From positions 36,809,331 to 36,873,330 of the forward strand of contig JANAVB010029819.1 in the NCBI GenBank assembly GCA_029216955.1: DNA of 64,000 nt, written 5' to 3'. Made by a program: the position numbers and the translations under genes. The notes below the pieces were generated by a model, which searched no databases, was not told where the DNA came from, and was given only the letters and a program-made list of their open reading frames with translations. Each line of letters starts with the position of its first letter. Position 1 is the stretch's first letter. Positions 46,457 through 60,602 of this stretch are shown here, in pieces. This DNA is from Iris pallida. Its lineage: Eukaryota; Streptophyta; Magnoliopsida; Asparagales; Iridaceae.

Positions 46457-49400
46457 ATGGCTCCGAAGCGTTCCACCACCGACAAGGGCAAGGCCTCCGT
46501 CGAGTCTTCGGCTCATGCTGTGCCGCGTATTTCATGACATGAAGTTGGTCACCCAGCTTTACAAGGTAGTCATTCGAAAACCCTTTTTAGGGTTCTTCGA
46601 CTTGATTGAATCCCTCAAACCTATCTTTTTTTAGAGATTTGGTTATACTGCGTCGCCCTGTTTAGGGTTTCGGTTGCACAAACCTAATAGTTTTCATTTT
46701 TATAAAGACTATTTTCTTGCACAATCAGTTAGAACGTGCTGGCAAAAGTCAGCGCAATCTGCTGATTTGCGCAAGGCTGTCCAGCGCAAACTGATGCTTT
46801 GCACAAGTTATTCAGCGCAATCTGATGGCTTGCGCAAGTGGATGAGTTGGCACAACTGGACAGTTTGCGCATAGAAGCTGTTGTTGTGCAATCTGATGCT
46901 AGACAGCGCAATCTGATGCTTGTGCAATTTGCTGATTTTTTGGACAGAATCTTTGGTTTTACTTGTACTGAATTCTGTCTTTCTGTTTGATACAGTTAAC
47001 ATCAGAGAGGACCCAGAGTATGAAATCTTTGCAGGGTCCTTTGCTGAACCAGAATTTAAAGAAGATTTGTCCCATGTGCTATTTCCCCAATATGCTCTGC
47101 CATTCTCCCGCCAAGCCATCTTGGTAGCTCAGGACAATGAAACTTTATTAAGTCTGATGAATGGGCAGCCTCTGCAGACTGCCGATGCCATTACCCATAA
47201 GAAACCCCTATTCTTGTTTGGCGAAGCTATTGACAAGAGTTCTCAGCCGAGATCCCGTGTTGAGCAGCGACTCTTCCAGAGAAAGGAGAAAATAATCCTG
47301 TTACCGGACATTGCCAGATGTCTCCCTCTAGCCCGCTATGCCCATGCAAGCCATCCCAGGAGAATGGACTGGGATATTACCCCCCTCCAGCAAGCAAGGA
47401 TAGGGAATATTTGTGTAAAGAAAGGCCCAAACAACAGGGATATGTTCTATAGCTCCTCTGAACGTCATAGCACTTTGCTCAGAGGGTTGAAGCCTGGCTG
47501 CATCCCTCCAGAGAACTCTTCCTTGCTGCTGCCGGTGAGGACGCCAATCTTTGCTAATGAATATGCAAAGGTTGAGGACAGATACCCGGATCAGGACATC
47601 CGACTGACAGGTCTGGTGAACCCAGACAACAAAAGATGGAACTGCATAACCAATTGGATATTGGTTCAGTTCGAAGACAAGCTCAAAACGATCGAGCTAT
47701 ATCAGGCGGTATACGCTACCGTGTATGGATTCCTCCCCAATCCTCATCTGTTTCTGGCCTTGACAGAGAGGTACAATTATAGGACAGGGACATTCATGAC
47801 ACCCTGTGGGGAAATTGGATTAGCCCTTCATGAGATGAAATACATATCGTGCTTACCAATGGGAGACATCCCTTATGAGGAATATGTTCCAACAAACGAT
47901 GAGTTAGACCGACTTCGTCGAGAAAATGCAGAGATGGTGGCCGTTTTCGAAGAACTACTGTGCCACTACAAAATTTGCTCCATGTACTATAAGAGCGGTT
48001 CTTCCGGCACTTGTTATTCTTCAAAGTGGTTGCCTTATCTTTTCCTTAATCATATCATCGAAAAAAAGACTAAGGAACATGATACGTGTAACCCGACTTT
48101 CTTCCAACCCCTCAGCTACAGTGAAGTAATAAGATTGATGGAAGAAAACAAGAAAATAGATATCAAAGTTAATGACGAACTTCAATACCCTCCACTCAAG
48201 ACCGGAGATTTTGTTGAGAGTTTTATGAGAATGGGCTACAGGCCCATGTCAAGGGAAGCCCAGCTGGCGAGTTTCTTGACATATTGGCTCCGACGCTTCG
48301 TCGTACCCGGAGCGAGCGCTGTGGACCGCTTCCACCGCGGTGTGCTCTTTGCTGCTGTCCGGTTAGTCTTTGGCTACCGGATGGATTTGCTGTCAGCGAT
48401 GACCTGTAGAGTGAACGCAGGTCTTCGTCTTTATGTAGAATCCATGCTCAAATGGAAGGGTGAGAAGGAGAACTTCCCTCGACTGGAGTTGCCTTACACC
48501 TATTTGTTCGGATGGTTGCTTCTGCACCATCCGTCATTGATGAACCCCGACATGGGAGCAGTCGGCAGTAGCTATCTGTGGAGATTCTCCCGGAGCAAGT
48601 GGATATACACTAGTCTGAAGGATTGCAGACGTGCCTTGAACCTTGGAAAGGGATGGAATTTTTACTGCGTTGCCCCTCCAACCGGTTATGAATATATGTC
48701 GACAAATCTAGTTGATCTTGGGAGGCAGCCGTTGGGTCGGGCAGCATTTGACTGGTTGAGGTCGATCAGGCCGTCGTATTTGGTGTATAGATTTGAAGAT
48801 GAGTGTTTCTTGGAACCATATCTGCCAAGCCATTTCGCTCGTCAATTTGGTTACGACCAGTTCCACGTAGGTAATGCTATAACTTGCCTACAAGAAAAGG
48901 GGTATCTGATTGATGGTGCCAGAGCATGGGCCTATTACAATGCTCGAGACACAAGGACAGTGTTCTCGATGCCGACCAAGAATGATCATGGCCCCTGAAT
49001 GTTATATATATATATTCACTTTTTTACACAGCTGTAAATACATTCGCCGAGAACTTCAACCTTGTGGATAGCTTCGCGACGGCGATGCGTTTGAAGAAAG
49101 GAGCAACTGCTATGCTAGCTCCAGGAAATGATGAGCAACATAAGCCAGTGGATGATCCCTTGGAAGCCTCAAGGGAAGCTAACTTCCCTGAGGAGGTTAA
49201 TGAACCACTGAGGGTTTCTTTGAAAGTGGTCAAATCTCCAACCAATGAGAGAAAGAGAAGGATTAATGAACCTTCTTCTCCGATTGCAAAGAAGAAACTC
49301 ATCTTAGACCCATCAGAGAAGGTCACCACCAGGTCGCAGTCTCGGCAACTGTCTGAATCGACCCGAGAAGAAGTGACCACACCGACCTCTCTTCCAAAGC

Positions 49401-51259
49401 AGGTCGATGTAGTAGATGTGGAGAGTCCCGAAAGACCTCTTCATAGAAAGAAACTGGCATCTAGAAGAAGAAAGAGGGTGATCACGCCTCCGAGACAAAT
49501 CTTGTCTTCGGTGGTAGCCAGTGCTGTAGCTGGAATAACCATGTCATCCCCTACACCTGCCTCCGAGCCTAGCAGGAGACTCCTTCCCCAAAGCCAAGGG
49601 ATAAGGTTGAACAGAGGGATGAAGCTGAGCTAGGGGCTGAAGCTGAGCTGAGAGATGAACCTGGGCAGAGGGATGATAAAATTTTGTGACCTCCTTCTCT
49701 TGCGGTGAGAACTTTCCAGATTCCTGCTACACCAGGAGGGCTCCGTGAAGAAGAAGATCGTCTAATGATTGAAGTTCTAAATGATTGCGACTTCGGTCTA
49801 CAGGACGATGTCGATCAAGCTGCTGTCATAACTGCCAGCGAGGAAGCTCCAAAGGATAGCATAAGTAATAAGGATACATCGACAGAAGATGTTGATGATA
49901 CATTAAATCCCGAAGAAGGCACTGATATTCATATGTCTTCTGAAGCTGTAGATGACACGCTACATCCTGAAGCGGATGTGGAGGTGTACGTGTCTCCGGA
50001 AAGGAATACGGATGTAGAAGTAGCACCTGTTGAAACTACTCCTACTGATCCAAAAGGTATTAAATGATTTTATCTACCCTCTTTTCATAGATTCAAATAG
50101 CTAACATTTACATTTTTATCCATGTAGAACTTGAATCTTCTTCGGTTCCTCTCGTGTGCACAGACATAGTGCCAGTAATGGCTATCGCTAGCGGTAGCCG
50201 ACATTTCTCGGGTGGTTCTGAGGCCGGAAGTAGCTAGGCAGTAATGTCTAAGGCTACTTCTGTTAGACTGGAATCTGTACCAACAGACGAAAGGCTTGTT
50301 GCTGGGGCAAGTCATGGTAAGATTGCCTTTGATCTTTTGATCCTTTTCAATTAGTTGCTAATGACAACAACAATCAATGATAAGGTTCATTTGATTTTGC
50401 AGAAGAGCATCTGGGAGGAGCAACTAGCTCTACGATGGCTCCTCTGGCTAAAGAGCCGTCTACTCAAAGAGAAGAAACCGAACATCTATCTTCACAGACA
50501 CCTGCTGCTGCTTCTACATCTATGGGAGTAGCTGCTACTCCGGGTGCTCTGGCTACCAACCGCTTTGTCGTCAGTTCCTTCAACAACCTTTTCTTTAATT
50601 CTTTGAAACCCTTAGTAGATAGGGTGATAGAAAAAGAAGATGCTGGTTTCTCCACCGTCAGAGGTCCAACCTCCTATTTGATCGATGCCATCCGTCATCA
50701 AGGCGACGAAGCTCAGGCAGTTTTTCTTGAACATGTACTAAATGAGCTGGGGGCATCAGTTAAAATATACAAAGAGCTGAATAAGGGAAAGATGGAGCTC
50801 TTGATACAAGCCGAATTCGAAAAGATGTCAGAAGAAGCTGCAGTTGCAAAGGTTGACCTGCAAGTTCTTTTGGACACTTTTTCTACCAAATCTGCTGAAT
50901 ATAATGCCCAAGTGGAAACAGTGGCATCTGTTGCTGACGAGAAAGAGAGGAAAGTTGCGGAGCTGTAATCCGAATCTGCCCGTCTTAAAGAAGAGCTGAG
51001 ACTTGTCCAGCTTGCTCTAGAGGACGAGGCCGCACAACACCAGGTTGTAGTTCAACAGCTGAATGCTCTAACTCTGGAAAGAGATGAGTATGTCGCAACT
51101 CATCAAGAAGAAATCTCTCGCAGAATAGTAACTATGCCATCTTTCAACGACAAGTCTGGGATGGAAGAGGCTAGAAAGCGGGTGATGGAATCTCGTGAGG
51201 AGCAGCTACAATCTTTGAAGCAGCAGATGACCAACTTAATGACTCCACCGGCAGAATGA
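46457..51259 (+). pseudogene. PMD/coiled-coil protein gene, antisense passenger of Tat-2
   Basis: Exons 46457-46565, 46996-50056, 50128-50316 and 50403-51259 keep the splice sites of the Tat-1 copy, and exons 1 and 3 keep the same lengths (109 and 189). Exon 2 is open for over 660 codons (46996-48995) covering the whole PMD: LALTERYNYRTGTFMTP, GEIGLALHEMKYI, SREAQLASFLTYWLRRFVVPG, GVLFAAVRLVFGYRMDLL, LFGWLLLHHPSLMNP. It is broken by TGA 46535 in exon 1 (CGA type), TGA at 48996, a stop at 49631, TAG near 50236 and TAA at 50966. None of these is shared with Tat-1. Intron 1 (46566-46995) again has GCGCAA-type repeats (46720-46930). Poly(A) signal at 51329. Confidence 0.82.
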
Positions 51260-51334
51260 GAAAGATTTTTGTATCTTCACTCTTTTTGTGATATGTAATA
51301 TTGTAATGTCTTTAAATTTTGATCAATCAATAAA

Positions 51335-51960
51335 AAGACATTTTTCTTGGTGGCTCTATTATTTGTTGCATATCTTATTCAAATATAAATAATAGCGATA
51401 GAAAATATATTCAGAGGTGCAAGCCATGATATATTTCTTAATTTTTAGAAAATAATTATATTCAATTATATCTGCTCAGAGGTAATGTGGACATGGCAAA
51501 TATAATTTATTGAATATCATTATTTCAATAGACAACTTAATCAAAGCTGACAAGTTGCTGATATGAACAAAATGGATGATTCATCAAAATGTGTGAACGA
51601 AATGAATGAACAAAATGAATCATCGGAATGAACGAATGGATCGTCAAAGGAATTGAATGAACGGATGAATCGTCAAATGAATGTGATGAACGGGTAAACC
51701 GTCAGAGAAATGTAATAAACAGATGAACCGTCAGATAAATGTAATGAACGGATGAACCGTCAGATGAATATGATGAACGAGCGAACCATCAAATAAATAT
51801 GATGAACGGATGAACCGTCAGATGAATGTAATGAACGAACGAACCATCAAATGAATATGATATGATGAACGGGCAAACTGTCAAATAAATATGATGAACG
51901 GATGAACCGTCAGATGCATGTGTCACTTCGTTGTTGTATGAATTTCTGTCTATAAATAGA
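51335..51960 (+). repeat. GAACGGATGAACCGTC array and promoter of the small antisense gene (Tat-2)
   Basis: After 200 AT-rich bases, about 14 GAACGGATGAACCGTCA-type units run from 51560 to 51920 with a spacing of about 28 bases. A TATA box (CTATAAATAGAAC, 51951-51958) follows, 50 bases before the ATG. Confidence 0.75.
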
Positions 51961-52004
51961 ACAGAAAATCAGATGGGATGATCACTGTAATTTTCAACAT
52001 AAAG

Positions 52005-52328
52005 ATGTCGTCCGGAGATGCATCCAAGAAGACTGAGATCGCCTCGAAGGTGGAAGTGGGTACTGAGGAACATCCAGTCGAACCGGCTCAACCAAAGCAA
52101 ATAGCAGCGGGCGAAGGTTCGTCTGCCCCCAAACCGCCAAAGGACATCTTGGACTTCCTTCTTGAACCAGGAAAGACTGAAGAAGAAGAAGCCATGAGGA
52201 TGGCTGCTTGCAAGTTCCTGGTAGGTTCCAGCAAGAATGTTCTCGGCTCTTTTGCTGATCATGTCTTCAATAAGGACGGTAGTGGCCCGCGTCCCAATTT
52301 TGAAAAGGATGATAGTGACATTTCTTGA
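52005..52328 (+). CDS. Small acidic protein of unknown function, antisense passenger of Tat-2
   Basis: 107 residues, aligned along its length with the Tat-1 copy at 40626: MSSGDASKKTEI, SSAPKPPKDILDFLLE, EEEAMRMAACKFLV, VLGSFADHVF. The ATG at 52005 is chosen because it matches Tat-1 and follows the TATA box at the same distance; an upstream ATG at 51978 is open but not conserved. Poly(A) signal at 52354. No known domain recognised. Confidence 0.7.
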   Translation: MSSGDASKKTEIASKVEVGTEEHPVEPAQPKQIAAGEGSSAPKPPKDILDFLLEPGKTEEEEAMRMAACKFLVGSSKNVLGSFADHVFNKDGSGPRPNFEKDDSDIS

Positions 52329-55300
52329 TATTATGTACTATCATTCATGATGAAATAAAATTGAATTTTATTTATGAACTTGTCTGATGATTACAAGCAA
52401 TATCTTTTTATATTTATACATAATACTTTTTGAGGAACTTGCCATTGATAGGCATCATTGCAACTCGACCATCTAGCTCTGTGAGTTGATAGGCTCCATT
52501 TGAGAAGACTTTGCTCACGATATATGGTCCTTCCTACTTCGCATCGAACTTGCCCTTGCTCGAGTGAGTCATAGTCAAAGGACGTCTGACGGTTAGAATG
52601 AGCTCTCCTTTCTGAAAGGCTTTGACCTTAACTTTGCGGTTGAATGTCTTTGAGATGCGGGCTTGGTATAACTCAATATGCTGTTGAGCCATTAACCGCT
52701 TCTCATCGAGCGCCTCCAATTCTTGCAGTCGGAGAAGATCGTTGTTCTCTGTCGTGAGTTCGTTGGCGATAGCAATCCTCAAAGACAGAATTTAGAGTTC
52801 TAGGGGTAGAACTGCTTCATAGCCGTACACCAAAGAAAAGGGTGTACAGCCTGTAGGGTTGCGGACCGTAGTACGGTAGGCCCAAAGACATTCTCCAAGC
52901 TTTTCACTCCAGTTTCATTTGTTAGTAGACACAAACTTCTTGAGGAGCTTGATGATAGTCTTGTTGAAAGCTTTACCAAGCCATTAGCAGCAGGATTGTA
53001 AGCTGTCGAAGCAACATTGTCAATCCGGTGATCGTCACAGAACCTTGTGAACTTTTGGCTGATGAACTAAGGTCCGTTGTCATGAATGATCCTTCGAGGT
53101 ACACCAAATCTATAGATGACATGATGTTTGACGAAGTTGATAATGCTGCTGGTCTTGACTTCAGCCAATGGTATGGCTTCGGCCCATTTGGAGAAATAGT
53201 CGGTTATTGCCAATATGAACCGATGTCCTCTAGAAGACGGAGGATTGATGGGACCGATGATGTCCATGCCCCAAGCTTAAAAAGGACAGGAAGCAGCAGT
53301 CGGATGAAGGAACTCTGATGGTTGATGAATAAAATTTGCGTAGATTTGACAAGATCGATACTTCCTTGCATATTCGATGGCATCAGATACCATAAAGGGC
53401 CAATAGTAACCCATGCGTCGGATACGATCCTGCAGTTTAGGACCGGGTTGATGTGCTCCGCAGGCACCATCGTGAGCTTCACGTAATACTTGTTTTGCTT
53501 CATCACCAGCAAGACAGCGCAAGAGTAGGCCGTCATAAGTTCGTCGGTAGAGAGCTTTGGTGGTCTGATTGTAATAGAATCGCAGAGACCGCCGACGAAT
53601 ACTCGTAGCTTCCTTGGGATCTTCAGGAAGTATATCATGAACTACGAAGTCGATGAAGGGAGCTCTCCAATCTTCACTGATAACATTGGCTTCAGTAAGA
53701 TTACTAAATTCAATATTACGATTATTTTCGACACAAAATAATTCCCGATTAGAGATAACCACCACCTGCTGTCTTTTTATAGGGATGGCTAAGACTGCTG
53801 CAAGATTGGCCAAAGCGTCGGCTTCAGTATTACAAGCTCGTCGGACATATTCGATGAAGAAGGCTTTGAATGATGTAGCCATGCTGATTGCCGCTTCAAA
53901 GTAAGGCACTAGATCCTGATGGCGAACTTCATAAGTCCCTCTAACCTGGTTAACAACCAACTTAGAGTCATCATAGACTTCAAGATACTCGACGTCTAGT
54001 TGTTTGGCTAGCTGAAGGCCGATGAGTAGAGCATTGTATTCTGCCACGTTATTGGAGCAAGGTTCATCTAAGGAATATGCTTTTTGAATAGCTGACCCGT
54101 CTGGAGAAACAAGGACAATTCCAACTCCTGCGACAATGGTACCATTGGGTCCGATCCTGGATGCACCGTCAAAGAATAGGCGCCAAGTAGAAAATTCTTC
54201 GGAGATTGTATTAGATTCCAAAGTCTCATTTGGAGTTTTATCATAGAGTTTGGACGTTTCTGGAACAGGATGAGCTGCTAAGAAATCCACCAGTGCTTGG
54301 CCTTTGACAGATTTTTGAGGAACATATACCATATCATATTGGGCTAGCAGAATGGCCCATGTAGCCAGCCGAGAATTGAGTGTGCTAGGCTTCTTCATCA
54401 GTACCCGAAGAGGATTAACTCGGGATATGACATGAATAGTTTGGCCAATGATGTAATGTCGAGTCTTCTGAACAGCAAACATAAGAGCTAGGCATTCCTT
54501 TTCGACCGGACTATAACGGTGTTCAGCACCAATCATAGTACGACTGAGGTAATAGATAGCTTGTTCGTGGCCTTTTTTGTTCTTTTGGGCAAGTAAAGCA
54601 CCCAATGAATGATCCATAGTACGGACATACATTAAGAATGGTATGCCAAAGATTGGTGGCACCAAGACCGGTGGATTCATGAGATACCGCTTTATGTCAT
54701 CAAATGCTCGTTGACATTCTTCAGTCCAAACGAAAGATACACCCTTCTTTATTTGTTGAGTAAATGGCCTGCAGCATCCAGACAGATTTGAAATGAATCT
54801 CCTGATGTACGCAAGTCAACCTTGGAATCCTCGTAGCTCTTTTAGGTTGCGTGGAGGACGCATCTCTTGAATGGCTTTGATCTTTTCGGGATCCACGTGT
54901 ATACCCTTAGAGGTAATGACAAAGCCGAGAAATTTGCCACTAGAGACACCCAAGAATGACTTGGTGGGATTCATTTTGAGTTAATGTTGGCGCATGAGAT
55001 TGAAGATAGTTCTCAAGTCTTGGATGTGATCTTCCTTTAGAAGACTTTTGACAGCAATATCATCGACGTAGCATTCGACAGTCTTGCACAGATGATCTCA
55101 AAATATAGTACTCATAGCTTGTTGGTACGTTGTACCAGCGTTCTTGAGACCAAATGGCATGACAGTATAGCAGTAGACTCCTCGAGGAGTACGAAAAGAA
55201 GTATGTTTTTCGTCTTCAGGATTCATCCGAATCTGATTATATCCGGAGAATCCATCCATGAAAGATATCCTTTCGAACCCACAGGTGTTGTCAATCATAA

Positions 55301-58300
55301 CGTCCATGATAGGGAGAGGAAATTAATCTTTTGGACATGCTTCATTAAGATCCCAAAAGTCGATGCAGACTCGAACTTTGCCGATTTTCTTTAGAACTGG
55401 GACGACATTGGCTACCCAATCAGGATGCTGCTCTTCTCGAATAAAGCCGCAAGCAATGAGCTTCTTGACTTCATCGTCGATGGCATCCATTATTTCTGGC
55501 TTGAAGCACCGTTGTTGCTGTTTGACCGATTTTGTATATGGCAGAATGTTCAATTTGTGAGTAGCAACTTTAGGATCTAGACTTGGCATGTCTTCATAGC
55601 TCCAGGCAAAGACGTCAATGTATTCTTGAATAAAAAGAATTAATTCTTGCTTATCTGCCTCTGGAAGGTTCTTGCTGATAAATATTGGACGAGGTGATCC
55701 GCTCTCTCCTACATCAATTTGAACCAATTGATCTTCAATAGGAGGTTCTCTTTGTTCGAATCGGAGTTCCCATTGGGTATCCATTCGTTGAGCCCAAGGA
55801 TCTGTTTCGGGACTTTCTTCAACATCCTCGTCATAGCCTTCTGGAAATTCGACGGAGACCATGTTAGAAGATACAGTCAATCGATGAACTTGACCAATGC
55901 TGGTGTCAGAATCCTATAATCTGGAATCAGAAGAGTTAGAGCGCTCCTCGCTATCGGATTCAGAGGTTGCTGGGGATAATACCGGAGGTAAAGCATATTC
56001 GAGACCTCTTTTGGTCCTGCAGTAGTACATTTCTGACTTTCCTTTCGGCACAGCCGTATGGATAGGAGTTCTTCTATCCTTACCACAGTTGAGGCCACTC
56101 TTGAAGTCAAAACCCATCTTTCGAATGATGTCTTTTGATTGTTGACTGTAACGACGGAATTGAGGATGCCCTGCATCGTTACTTTTGCTATCATCCGTAT
56201 AGCTGAATTGTTGTTCCGGTTCTTTACTAAAAAGTATTGGACTCTTGCCTTTCTTTCGAGCGGGAACAATACGATATGAATCATTGGGATGTTCAAGTAA
56301 GACTTCTGTTTGAAAAGATTGCACAACTCCCATTGTAAATAATTGAAAGCTATCTAATATATCCAAATAGCACTTAGCATGATAAATAACATCAGTATAC
56401 TGGAAAGTAGATGCTTTTTCATTTATTTGTACATCTGTATTTACAGCAGGACCTTTAGCCTTAGCTGGCTTGGTCAGATTGACGACAAGAGGGGGAGAAG
56501 AAGAACATGGAGGAGGGTTGGCCTTGTTACGACGGAGGTCGATAACAAGCGGCTCAGAGGAGATGAGCTCCCTTTTATCCTTGTTATGAGATAAATCATT
56601 AACAAGTGGCTCAAAAGAGGTAAGCTGCCTTTTTTCCTTGTTACGACGTAGATCAATAACAAGTGGCTCAGAAGAGGTGAGCTCCCTTTGATCCTGACCA
56701 TCATCAGTTGGTTGCTTCTGAACTGGCAAGTGAATATCCAGTGGCTTGGAAGATTGAGGACGAGAAATATGCCCTTTGACAGGAATGATGAGAGTGTCAT
56801 TCGGCATTGCTTCTTGTTCTTCTTCAGTGTCCAAAGATAGCACTAACTTCATGAATTCATCCTTGTACATACGAGCATCGTTGCAATATGCTTCGATGCC
56901 TTTGAAAGGATAGAGATCAGTAACCTCCTTTTGAACCTCTCCATTGTCATCGACATATTTAAAACATTGATGGAGAGTCGAAGGAACAATGTTGTGTTTA
57001 TGCAGGAATGGCCTTCCCAACAAAGCATTGTAAGAACAACCATGGTTGTCAATCATGTAGAAGGTCACCTTTGTACGAAAATTGCCTATTTGGAGTTTTA
57101 GGCGAATCTTGCCCAGAGGCTCACTCCTTTCCTGGTTGAACCCAAGGATGGTGGTGATTGTACTGGAAAGACTATGCACTGGGATCTTCAATGCATCCAA
57201 TATTGTCTTCGGCATGATGCTGAGAGCAGACCCTGGATCTATCAGAATACGATCGACTTTCATCGAGTCGACATATCCTGTATAGTAGAGAGGACGGTCA
57301 TGCCTATTGTCTTCTATCAGCATGTCGTCCTGTGTGAAAGTTATGTTTGGAATTAACTCCAACACACTATGACAATGAAGGCAAGAGACTGGCTCTGCTT
57401 TCGGCTTCTTCAGAAGGGCGAGACAGGTTTCTGCCTGCATGAGAGCCTCACTCAGAGTTTCCCGAGTCTCTTTGGAGAGGCGCAAGAGCTCGAAGATTGA
57501 CAGCCAGGCCGGTGTATTGGCTAACTGAGCCAAGATATCAAAGTTGTAAGGCTTTTCAAGTCCGGAAGGAGATGACTTCTTCAAAGGTTTGTCGAAGCAG
57601 ACTTGTTGTTTGCCTTTGTCGGCAACTGTCGGCTTGGGAGAAATGGGTTCTACAACCACCGGTGAGGAGGCAGAAGGGTTGCCCTCGGTAGAAGCAGGTT
57701 GCTCTGGAGCAGGCTCAGAAGAAGAAGCAGGATTTTCCTGAGCTTCGGGATAATCCTTTAGATAGGCTTTCCCTGATCTGGTGCCCAGCAGGATTTCTTC
57801 GTCAACTATGGGGTCAAAAGACACCATATTGCAACTCTTTGTCTTGCCCTTGGAGCAGTCTTTCTTCTTGGAGGAAGGGAGAAGTTCGAACTCCGAGGCA
57901 AGATTAGGGTAGATCCACATAATCTCACCATTGTCAAGAGACAAGGGGACAAGACCTTCACTTCGTGGAGGAGGGAGATTCTCGATCTCAAGAGTAGCTT
58001 TGGGGATAGGAATGACACCATGCTGTACCATCTGCGGCAGGAAATCACCGAATTGAACTGAGACCATGTTTGCGGTAACAGTCTTCTCGTCTTGCTGCAG
58101 AGTGACAACACCAGCATTGACCAGCTCTTGAATTTTGCCTTTGAGCACATAACATGCTCGAGTGGGATGTCCAATGAACCTGTGATAAACACAGTACTTA
58201 GGATGATCAGTCTTACCGACTTTATCGGGCTTCTTCAGGTCTGGAAGTTGGAGCTTATTGCTTTTGATCAAGCAATCAAAGATGCTCACGGTGTCATTCT

Positions 58301-60602
58301 CGTCAAAAGAGTACTCTACTTTTGGACGAGGTTCCCTTGGTGGAGGTGCTGAAGGAGTAGAAGCAGACGTAGGTGGAGCTACGTTGACCGCCATCGATTC
58401 TTTGTTCTTCAAGTTGATATTCAAAGTTTCTTTTTCCTTGCGGTTGTTCTGGCAATTACCACCATCCGATGTCTGGTGTTCATTTCTGTCGGGGTTAGAT
58501 ATTTGTACCCCTAGATGCTTGAATTTATCGGCGCTAACTTCAGCTGCTTTAGCGTTGACAATGAAGGATGGCCAATCTTGGAACTGAGTTGACCCCGTCC
58601 ACATGCTGATAATAGGCAAAAGATTTGCCTTGCAGGTGTCTATGGTCACAGCGGTCGGAGTTCTAGGAGGCATTTTCAAAGCTTCTCGGCAGAACCTTTC
58701 AATGAAACTCTCATCGATTTTATTATGTCTTTGTTTGATTTTATTAAGGGCTGACATGGTCATGTCATTGATCCCCTCATAGAATTGTTCCAAGAAGATT
58801 TGTTTGAGACCTGAGAAAGAAGTGATACAACCATCGGACAAGCTTCTGTACCAATCGTATGCTACGTCGGCTAAACAGCCAACGAATACTCTGGTAAGAA
58901 GAGCGTCATTTGGTTGAAGTTGGACAGTCATAACCTCAAAGTGGTTAATGAACTGACTGGGAGAAGTGCTGCCATCAAACAGCAAGATTATTGGAATCTT
59001 GTACTTTGGAGGAAATGGGACTTCCTTCCATTCAACTGGGTAGGGTTATTTGATCCCCAATCTCTGTAAGTTGTCCTTCTCTTTGAAGGCCTCGAACTGA
59101 GTACGCAGGAGCTTGACAGCTTCATTGGCATCCTCTACTAATGTAGAAGGAGCAAGCTGAGTCACAGTATTAGGGGGAGGAACAGCGTGGTAAGCACTAC
59201 CCCCAGCACCTGATTGACTGGGTGTAGGTTAAATTTGTACAGGAGGTACTTGAAGAGATGCTACCCCCAGTCCTACATTGACAGGCACCGATGATGCTAT
59301 GATTTCAGGATTTGTAGGAGGTACGGTCGGTGGTACTGTATGCTGGACCACAATAATAGAATGCATACTTGCAACCATTTCGGCCATGGTCTTCAACTTG
59401 TCTTCTAGCGCAGCCATCCGTTGTTCTTGTCTAGCTGAACTGGAAGCATCGAGATCTTCAGTGACAACACAAGCTGTCACTTTTCTAGGTACAGTGGAGG
59501 ACACTGTCTGTTTCAAACTTTCGTTGTATACATCGTAGTCGGAGAAAGAATCATCTCCTGAGTGAGAAAGAGGAAGATGACCGGAAGGATCTTGAAGATT
59601 CCTTTGACCGATTGTGTCTCGGCTTCGGGATCGGGTATGTTGGAATACTCCTTCAGAAGATTCTTGGAGTAGATCCAAATACCGCTGGCTTGGCTTGCGA
59701 GGCTTGTCGTGCTTGGAGCACTTCCTACCCCCAGTGTCTCTGGTAGTCATGTTGACGGAAGCATACAAAACTTCGTCTTCATCTTCTGACATAGGTTCAG
59801 AGTTTGTAAAGTTCAAACGATCAAAAACAGATCGTCTTGTTGTCTGACAACAACACTTGATGACAACTTTGTGGTTACAATGGTGTCCAAGTGGTTGCTC
59901 TGGAGGCGTTGAGATGTTGTCCCATTTTTGTTTAAGGTGTTCTCGGAGATCGAGAACAATGACGGGACGAGAAGAAGTTCGAGGAATGTGTTCTTTGACA
60001 ACATTCGGAATATGGTTCCGGTTCTTCAGATGTTTTGTCCCTTGAGTGTACAGGGAAGTACTCACTTCATTAGCATAGGTGTCTGGATTTTTGATCCTGG
60101 AAGTTTGCTTCTGATACTGGTTGGTCCTCGACATTGGATGTTTACGTTTTACCGAAGTTGGTCGATTGAGATAAGTTCTTAGATCAGCAAACTCACCCCC
60201 AGGGGTTTCTGTCTGAGACACCAGCAATTTTCCCTATCTTGAACGGGATATCTTAAGAGTTGGGAGATCTTGGAACTCTGCTACCGGAGTAGGCAGAATA
60301 CCTCTCTGATCAGTACACTTCCCTTTGGCAAGGAGGGAAGAAGAACCCTTATTAGAGAGAGTTCTTGTACTGACTGGTGCCGAGGCACGTTCAGATTGGT
60401 CTTCTACGGTAAAAACCGGGGAAGACTGAGAAAAGACCAAAGGGCCTTTTCTTTTATTTTATGAAGAAGGGTTAGCTAAAGAGCGTTTCCCTCTGTTGTC
60501 TTCCAAGTCGTGGGACGAGGAAGTTTGAGAAAAGACCAACGGGCCTTTTCCTTTGTTCTGGGGAGGAGGAGGAATAGGCAAAAGACTACCCCCAGTGGAT
60601 TA

